Of a stretch of 10,223 nt of DNA, positions 5,844 to 10,223 are shown piece by piece; positions within the stretch are counted from its first letter, which is position 1, and every line of letters starts with the position of its first letter. A program made the position numbers and the translations under genes. The notes under the pieces are model-generated. The model did no database searches. It was not told the DNA's origin and worked only from the letters and a program-made list of their open reading frames with translations. The DNA is from an uncultured Pseudomonadota bacterium (GTDB taxonomy: Bacteria > Pseudomonadota > Alphaproteobacteria > Rs-D84): assembly GCA_947165335.1 (NCBI GenBank), contig CAMVAB010000027.1:1-10223 (forward strand). The letters are read 5' to 3'.

Positions 5844-6536
5844 ATGAAAATTATAGATGCTCATTCTCATACAGATTATATAACGCACATTGTTCAAAGT
5901 GATGTTGTTGGAACAGTTTGTTGCACAACGGACGAATCACAATGGAAAAATTTAATAGATATTATTTCCGAAGATAATCGTGTATACGGCGCTTTTGGTG
6001 TGCATCCATGGTTCGTCGAAAATATCAAAGCTGGTTTTGAAAATCGTTTATATAATTTATTGAAAAAACATACATCTTTAATGGTTGGTGAAATAGGGCT
6101 AGATAAATATAAACCAAATATGGATAAACAAATAGAAATATTTAAAAAGCAATTTGATATTGCTGTGCGTTTGCATCGATCAATGTTTCTGCATTGTGTT
6201 GGCGCATGGGATAAAATATTTAATATATTAAAACAATATAAAAAATCTGAATTGCCAATCATAGTTGTACATGATTTTCATGGCAGCGATAGTATTTTGC
6301 TCAATTTAATTAAAAATTATAATATCATGTTTTCTTTTAATAAAATTGTTAAACCCGAACAAATCCGCCGTATACCAGAAAATAGACTTTTGATTGAAAC
6401 TGATGCTAAACCAGATGTTTGTCTGGTTGATGTAATTCATAAAATTGCGAATATTAAAGAAAATGATAGAATATGGGAAATAATATATAATAATACGAAA
6501 AAGGTTTTAGAATATGGACAGATTACATCGTATTAG
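5844..6536 (+). CDS. TatD-family metal-dependent hydrolase
   Basis: A cytoplasmic TIM-barrel hydrolase of the TatD family, whose members are metal-dependent DNases or deacylases; the exact substrate is not set by sequence. Ligand motifs are in the expected order: DAHSHTD (His7, His9), AFGVHPW (51-56), GEIGLDK (Glu83), FLHC (His117), VHDFHG (His143, His146) and IETDA (Asp187). The length of 230 residues is somewhat below the usual 255-265, mainly through a short C-terminal part, and no metal-binding motif is lost. Despite the family name it is not a Tat translocase part, and its closeness to tatC is probably chance. Its last 23 bases overlap tcdA, so the two are likely one transcript from the promoter at 5809. 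The stop is TAG, the only non-TAA stop among the genes here. Confidence 0.88.
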   Translation: MKIIDAHSHTDYITHIVQSDVVGTVCCTTDESQWKNLIDIISEDNRVYGAFGVHPWFVENIKAGFENRLYNLLKKHTSLMVGEIGLDKYKPNMDKQIEIFKKQFDIAVRLHRSMFLHCVGAWDKIFNILKQYKKSELPIIVVHDFHGSDSILLNLIKNYNIMFSFNKIVKPEQIRRIPENRLLIETDAKPDVCLVDVIHKIANIKENDRIWEIIYNNTKKVLEYGQITSY

Positions 6537-7188
6537 TTTATTGTTGGGCGGGACGGCCGTTAAAAAATTACAACAATCAACAGTAATGGTTGTTGGTTGT
6601 GGTGCAGTTGGTTCGTTCGCTATTGAAGCATTGGCACGCAGTGGGGTGGGGCATATTGTTATAATAGATTTTGATTCTGTCGAAGAATCAAATATAAATC
6701 GTCAATTGTTCGCACTTGATTCAACAATCGGTGAAACAAAGGTTGAAATTGCAAAATCCAGAATTCATGATATAAACCCAAGAATAAAAGTAGATGCGAT
6801 AAATACTTTTTTTGATAAAAATACAGATATAAATATTAACCCAGATTTTGTTATAGATGCTATAGATACAGTGGAATCAAAAATAGCAATTTATAAATGG
6901 TGTTTTGACAAAAACATTCCTTTCATATCAAGTATGGGGGCGGCTCGTAAAACAGATATTACACAAATTAAAATTGCAAAAATATCTAAGACCAAGGTTT
7001 GTCCGTTGGCATCAAAAATACGACACGCAGTTCGTGATTTAAAAATGAAAGATTTTCCAGTTGTTTATTCCGAAGAAACCGCCGCACCACAACCAAATGG
7101 TGGACGTGAATTTGGTTCTATAATTACGGTGACAGGGGCTTTCGGTTTAATGTTGGCTGATTTCGTTATAAAAAAATTAGTTTCTTAA
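6514..7188 (+). CDS. tcdA: tRNA threonylcarbamoyladenosine dehydratase TcdA (CsdL), E1-like
   Basis: TcdA uses ATP to cyclise the t6A base at position 37 of ANN-decoding tRNAs, giving ct6A. Seen: the start MDRLHRISLLLGG typical of the group, the nucleotide loop GCGAVGS (28-34), IDFDSVEESNINRQ with Asp52, Asn60 and Arg63, the FVIDAIDTVESK segment (112-123), the SSMGAARKTD...IKIAKISKTKVCPLA region and PVVYSEE (182-188). The length of 224 residues is shorter than E. coli TcdA (268), mostly at the C-terminus. The ATG at 6514 lies within the end of the TatD-family gene in another frame; a weak AAGG lies 10 bases upstream, and coupling to the upstream gene is likely. Other ThiF/MoeB-like E1 enzymes are less likely because of the start and the KTKVCPLASKIRHAVR segment. 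Confidence 0.9.
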   Translation: MDRLHRISLLLGGTAVKKLQQSTVMVVGCGAVGSFAIEALARSGVGHIVIIDFDSVEESNINRQLFALDSTIGETKVEIAKSRIHDINPRIKVDAINTFFDKNTDININPDFVIDAIDTVESKIAIYKWCFDKNIPFISSMGAARKTDITQIKIAKISKTKVCPLASKIRHAVRDLKMKDFPVVYSEETAAPQPNGGREFGSIITVTGAFGLMLADFVIKKLVS

Positions 7189-7223
7189 ATATCTTGTGTG
7201 CCACAGAATATCTGGTGTTAAGA

Positions 7224-7244
7224 CATGTATCCTATGTATACATG
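7224..7244. promoter_or_regulatory. Inverted repeat upstream of the outer-membrane protein gene, possible operator
   Basis: CATGTAT (7224-7230) and ATACATG (7238-7244) are inverted with a 7-base spacer. Overlapping it, ATGTATACAT (7234-7243) is itself a perfect palindrome. It lies just upstream of a candidate promoter: ATGCAA 7248-7253, 18-base spacer, TAGAAT 7272-7277. It could bind a dimeric regulator; no known binding consensus was matched. Confidence 0.3.
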
Positions 7245-7247
7245 CCT

Positions 7248-7277
7248 ATGCAAATATCACATATCATTTGATAGAAT
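7248..7277 (+). promoter_or_regulatory. Candidate promoter of the outer-membrane barrel gene
   Basis: ATGCAA (7248-7253), 18-base spacer, TAGAAT (7272-7277), giving a leader of about 34 bases with AAGGAG at 7306-7311. Spacing is acceptable and the -35 box is imperfect. Confidence 0.4.
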
Positions 7278-7317
7278 ACAAAGTGTTGAGATTAATCAGC
7301 AACAAAAGGAGAAACTT

Positions 7318-7932
7318 ATGAAAAAACTTATTGCCACATCAATGGCAGTATTATTGACAGTACCAGCTTTTGCAGGTGGTCAAAAATATGAACAACAAAC
7401 AACCAGTTTTCTTGGTTGGGATATTTTGCCATATGTCGCAGTGCGTGGCGGTGCAACATACGGTAATTTGAATTATAATTTTAATAATACAAAGAAAGAC
7501 GTTTCACAAGATTTATATCAGGTTCGTGCAGCACTTGGTTTAACTATGTATGAAACAGCCCGTTTTGAAATTGAAGGTTCTTTCTTTACAAAAGGCAAGG
7601 CAACGAAAAAATTTGGTACTATAGATAATGTAGATGTTTCATCAAAAAATATTGAATTGATGGCAAATACATATATGAATATCGGACATTTCCATTATAT
7701 TCAACCATTTGCTGGAATTGGTGCGGGTCTTGCGTTTGTTGAAACAAAAGCAACTTCAGCAGATCTTTCCAAAAAACACGATAATACCAGATTTTCTGGG
7801 ATGGTCACTTTGGGTTTAGCAATGCCTTTTGGCTGTTATTCGGTTGATGTGGCCGCACGTTATAACTATATTGATGTTGAATCTGGAATGCATGATTTCA
7901 GTGGGGATATCGGTATTCGTTATATGTTTTAA
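7318..7932 (+). CDS. Small outer-membrane beta-barrel protein (OmpX/opacity-like)
   Basis: A 204-residue precursor with a clean signal peptide (MKKLIATSMAVLLTVPAFA, cleaved before GG at 20-21). The mature part reads as alternating polar and aromatic strands: DILPYVAVRGGATYGNLNY, DLYQVRAALGLTMY, ARFEIEGSFF, NIELMANTYMNI, YIQPFAGIGAGLAFVE, RFSGMVTLGLAM, YSVDVAARYNYI and DIGIRYMF. The last ends in the Phe recognised by the BAM machinery. This fits an eight-stranded barrel of the OmpX/opacity/Omp25 kind with unknown function. The frame is open further upstream to an ATG at 7225, but 7318 is the real start because AAGGAG (7306-7311) stands 6 bases before it and the signal peptide begins there. The gene is followed by a strong terminator, so it is probably monocistronic and well expressed. 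Confidence 0.87.
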   Translation: MKKLIATSMAVLLTVPAFAGGQKYEQQTTSFLGWDILPYVAVRGGATYGNLNYNFNNTKKDVSQDLYQVRAALGLTMYETARFEIEGSFFTKGKATKKFGTIDNVDVSSKNIELMANTYMNIGHFHYIQPFAGIGAGLAFVETKATSADLSKKHDNTRFSGMVTLGLAMPFGCYSVDVAARYNYIDVESGMHDFSGDIGIRYMF

Positions 7933-7951
7933 ACTTTCCTCGTTTCGCTTT

Positions 7952-7980
7952 AAAATCCCGTTTCTATACGGGATTTTTTT
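7952..7980 (+). terminator. Rho-independent terminator of the outer-membrane protein gene
   Basis: Stem AAAATCCCG (7952-7960) / CGGGATTTT (7969-7977) with an 8-base loop, followed by a run of T to 7980. Confidence 0.92.
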
Positions 7981-7984
7981 ATGG

Positions 7985-8014
7985 TTGTTTTTAATTTTTT
8001 CTATGTGCTAGTAT
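7985..8014 (+). promoter_or_regulatory. Candidate extended -10 promoter of the autotransporter-like gene
   Basis: TTGTTT (7985-7990), 18-base spacer, TAGTAT (8009-8014) preceded by TGC, which makes an extended -10. The start would fall at about 8021, two or three bases before the ATG at 8024. No Shine-Dalgarno is visible, so the transcript would be nearly leaderless. Confidence 0.4.
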
Positions 8015-8023
8015 GAATATGTT

Positions 8024-9595
8024 ATGAAAAAATACCTATTTTGTTTTTATTTGTGTTTAATAAGTCTAAGTGCGAACGCAGAAATCTTTCACGCTGGAAA
8101 TTATCCAGATATAGTTTCTTTTTCTGGTGAAGATATCATAGTGGACAGCGGGGCTGTCATTACACCTGTTTATAATCAAAATATAACAATAATTGAAACT
8201 TTTGCACAATTACATAACAATGGAACTATAAACGGAACACTCAATACAAACGGCAACATCTTGCGCGTATATAATACAGGGACTATATCTGGGGGTATAA
8301 CTTCTTCGATAAATAGTGGCGAAGTAAGACAAATGATCACATCACAATCAGAAATAACCAGTATTAATGTTGTTGGTGTTAATCATGTTGTCGAAGTAAA
8401 TTATAATAATAACAATATTTCGTTTAACGATATCAAAGATTTACCTTCGTCTTCTTTTTCATTGTCCGGGGCACGTGTTATTATTGATGATTTTAGTGTT
8501 TGGCAGAGTTGGGGTAAAAATGTCAGTTTAGATGGACCTGTTTGGTTGGTAATAAATAATAAAAATACGGTTGTTTCTGGCGAAGCAATAAATAATATTG
8601 TTAGTGGGGCAAACGAATATTTGTGTGTTGTAATAACAGATCTGGACAGTTCAGATTCGATTGAACTGACTCCGTCTGGGCAAACCAAAATTTTGAAATT
8701 GGTAAATGTTTTAAATAATGATATCGCAATGGGTACCGGTAATGATGGAGACGGGCCTCTTGAAAAGATAAGACAAAATAACCCAAATGATAAATTGGTG
8801 GTCGCAATCGATAGTGCGAATAATGAAAACGAAAGAAGAAAGATTAGGAAGAATTCGTATCGTTTTAATCACGATATTTTGTTACGCCCGATCAAGGTAA
8901 TAAATAATTTTGCAATGTTTAACAGATTAGATGATGTGAACGAAATGGGTTTAGGTATGCATGTTGACTATATTATGTCTGATGCGATAAATGATTTTGG
9001 TGGCCGTATTTACTTTGGTAACAATTTTGATGAATTATATTTAAATGTTGGGTTTAATTTTAACAGTTTTTCATACGAAGATAAATTAAACGATTTTTCT
9101 GGTAAATCGTATGGGTTGGATATTCGTGCAAAACAAGATATTGGTCCTGTTTGGATAGATGGATTGGTGGGTGTTACTCTTGTTCAATATGATGCAGATT
9201 ATATAACGTCAAAAAATAAATTAAGCAAAGATCCTTTTGGGACATTTGAATACGCAAAAATAGATGTTGGTCATAATTTTGAGGTTGTTCCAGATGTAGT
9301 TTTATCACCTTTTGCCGGGGTTGGTGTCCAACAATATAATATTGCGGATGTATCTGATTTTGATTTAAATATTCGCAGTGGTGTAGATTTAAAATATAAT
9401 ACTGTGATGGACGGTATTAAATATGAATATGTTTTATCTGGTGCGTTTGATACAAACGGTGATTGGTTTTCGTCCATTAAGGTAGGCTTTTGGTCGATTA
9501 CAGATAAAGTTGGCGCATCTTTGAATGCCAGTGTTTACAAAAATGACATCGATTATAATTATAAATTATCTTTTAACGCAAAAACTATATTTTAA
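8024..9595 (+). CDS. Autotransporter-like surface protein, short beta-helical passenger and C-terminal barrel
   Basis: A 523-residue protein of unknown specific function. It has a signal peptide (cleavage likely after ANA, residue 19). The start of the mature part looks like a beta-helix: short Asn/Gly/Thr-rich rungs such as NNGTINGTLNTNGN and YNTGTISGGI (65-92), then strands up to about residue 235. A charged Asn/Arg-rich linker (about 245-285, NENERRKIRK) leads to a region of regular amphipathic strands from about 306 to the end (GLGMHVDYIM, GGRIYFGNN, LYLNVGFNFNSF, GLDIRAKQDIGPVWIDGLVG, VLSPFAGVGVQQYNI, KVGFWSI, YKLSFNAKTIF). The final Phe and strand spacing fit a type V autotransporter barrel. 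The passenger, under 300 residues, is small for such proteins and no enzymatic motif is seen, so adhesion or surface coating is only a guess. Its stop lies one base from the stop of the convergent miaB. Confidence 0.72.
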   Translation: MKKYLFCFYLCLISLSANAEIFHAGNYPDIVSFSGEDIIVDSGAVITPVYNQNITIIETFAQLHNNGTINGTLNTNGNILRVYNTGTISGGITSSINSGEVRQMITSQSEITSINVVGVNHVVEVNYNNNNISFNDIKDLPSSSFSLSGARVIIDDFSVWQSWGKNVSLDGPVWLVINNKNTVVSGEAINNIVSGANEYLCVVITDLDSSDSIELTPSGQTKILKLVNVLNNDIAMGTGNDGDGPLEKIRQNNPNDKLVVAIDSANNENERRKIRKNSYRFNHDILLRPIKVINNFAMFNRLDDVNEMGLGMHVDYIMSDAINDFGGRIYFGNNFDELYLNVGFNFNSFSYEDKLNDFSGKSYGLDIRAKQDIGPVWIDGLVGVTLVQYDADYITSKNKLSKDPFGTFEYAKIDVGHNFEVVPDVVLSPFAGVGVQQYNIADVSDFDLNIRSGVDLKYNTVMDGIKYEYVLSGAFDTNGDWFSSIKVGFWSITDKVGASLNASVYKNDIDYNYKLSFNAKTIF

Positions 9596-9596
9596 A

Positions 9597-10223
9597 TTAT
9601 TTAACTATTTCGCCACGTAGTGATGCTTTGTTTGCATCTGTGATTTTTATTTTTTGAAGCGGGGCTATTTCATAATCTGGCTTTTCAACAATACATTGTT
9701 GCATATATGGTGTACGGAAAACTAAATGACGACCAGTCTTGTCATCGCCTTCGCATAAACAAATCATTTCTTGGCCAATACAGGAAATATTAAATTCACG
9801 CTGATTTTCGTTTAATGCCGAATCCAATCTTTGCAGACGAACAGATTTTATTTGTTCGCTGATTTGATTAGGCATCAGCGCCGCGGCTGTATGTGGGCGC
9901 GGTGAATATTTAAACGAATATGAATTTATGTATTTTATTTCACGTGCAATATCTAACGTTTGTTCAAAATCTTCATCTGATTCATCAGGGAACCCAACAA
10001 TAAAATCAGAAGAAATTTGAATATCTGGACGAACAGTTTTCAATTTTTTAACAATTGTTTTATAGGTTTCAATATCGTCTGGTCTGTTCATTTTTTTCAA
10101 TATGCGCGGAGAACCACTTTGAATAGGCATATTTAAAAATGGTAATAATTTTGGTTCAATGCCGAACATTTCAATCAAGTCGTCACTCATTTCTGTAGGA
10201 TAGCTTGATGTAAAACGTATACG
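9597..10223 (-). CDS. miaB: tRNA-2-methylthio-N6-dimethylallyladenosine synthase MiaB, 5' end outside window
   Basis: MiaB is a radical-SAM enzyme with two iron-sulfur clusters that adds a methylthio group to i6A at position 37 of tRNAs. The frame is open to the window edge, and RIRFTSSYPTE is encoded upstream of the first visible Met (10190), so that Met is internal. About 208 C-terminal residues are seen: LPFLNMPIQSGSPRILKKMN, RPDIQISSDFIVGFPDES-EDF, SYSFKYSPRPHTAAA and a TRAM domain for RNA binding that ends in ITDANKASLRGEIVK. These segments match MiaB rather than RimO or MtaB. The N-terminal UPF0004 domain and the CxxxCxxC radical-SAM cluster lie outside the window. No terminator separates it from the convergent autotransporter-like gene. 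Confidence 0.94.
   Translation of the reverse strand, partial: RIRFTSSYPTEMSDDLIEMFGIEPKLLPFLNMPIQSGSPRILKKMNRPDDIETYKTIVKKLKTVRPDIQISSDFIVGFPDESDEDFEQTLDIAREIKYINSYSFKYSPRPHTAAALMPNQISEQIKSVRLQRLDSALNENQREFNISCIGQEMICLCEGDDKTGRHLVFRTPYMQQCIVEKPDYEIAPLQKIKITDANKASLRGEIVK

Noticed and set aside
7225..7317. Upstream ATG as start of the outer-membrane barrel protein
   Set aside because: It would add 31 residues before a perfect signal peptide, and it lacks a ribosome-binding site, which the ATG at 7318 has. The region also holds the candidate promoter.
10188..10190. ATG as the start of a short MiaB
   Set aside because: The frame continues upstream to the window edge and encodes RIRFTSSYPTE, part of the conserved MiaB core, so the Met is internal.
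1..10223. Reassigned TGA codon, because no gene here ends in TGA
   Set aside because: Nine TAA and one TAG stops fit simple AT bias. Trp positions use TGG and no in-frame TGA is needed in any gene.
1..10223. CRISPR array, insertion sequence or rRNA gene
   Set aside because: No regularly spaced repeats, no transposase-like frame with terminal inverted repeats and no rRNA motif were seen on either strand.

Overview
The window looks like a chromosomal segment of an AT-rich Gram-negative alphaproteobacterium, probably uncultured. Four things point there. A tatC end lies beside a lipoprotein with LysM and LytM domains, a neighbourhood typical of alphaproteobacteria (tatABC-serS-surE-pcm-nlpD type clusters). 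The TatC has the FQLP motif common in that class. Many products are lipoproteins or outer-membrane barrels ending in Phe. Translation uses ATG and GTG starts, almost only TAA stops, and an encoded tRNA CCA end. Species cannot be told from the window.

Layout, left to right. (1) 1-1992, plus strand: the 3' part of tatC, then an NlpD/DipM-like lipoprotein with two LysM domains and a degenerate LytM domain. A terminator shared with the next, convergent gene follows. (2) 2031-2591, minus strand: a lipoprotein that reads as a Cu/Zn superoxide dismutase fold with its metal ligands lost, plus an added His-rich linker and a Cys cluster. (3) 2705-2991: tRNA-Lys(CTT) with promoter and terminator, then a patch of about half G+C that ends in an exact second copy of the last 19 bases of the tRNA. 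(4) 3090-5801: a two-gene operon of a Gly-rich surface lipoprotein with a TbpB-like C-terminal barrel, followed at once by a Slam-type (TPR plus DUF560 barrel) outer-membrane protein, the presumed exporter of that lipoprotein. (5) 5844-7188: a TatD-family metal-dependent hydrolase overlapping tcdA, a tRNA t6A-modifying enzyme. (6) 7318-7932: a small outer-membrane barrel with a strong terminator. (7) 8024-9595: a small autotransporter-like protein. (8) 9597-10223, minus strand: the 3' part of miaB, whose stop lies one base from the autotransporter's stop.

The theme is the cell envelope. Six of the nine proteins are exported or sit in a membrane, and three are housekeeping enzymes, two of which act on tRNA. 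The most interesting part is the Slam/lipoprotein pair: it predicts surface display of a lipoprotein in a lineage where this system is little described. Next are the tRNA-end duplication and the ligand-less SodC-fold lipoprotein. Several genes (619, 5844, 8024) have no Shine-Dalgarno but a -10 box placed so that the transcript would start at or within a few bases of the start codon, which suggests leaderless mRNAs. Genes at 2591(-), 3090 and 7318 have clear AAGGAG sites.
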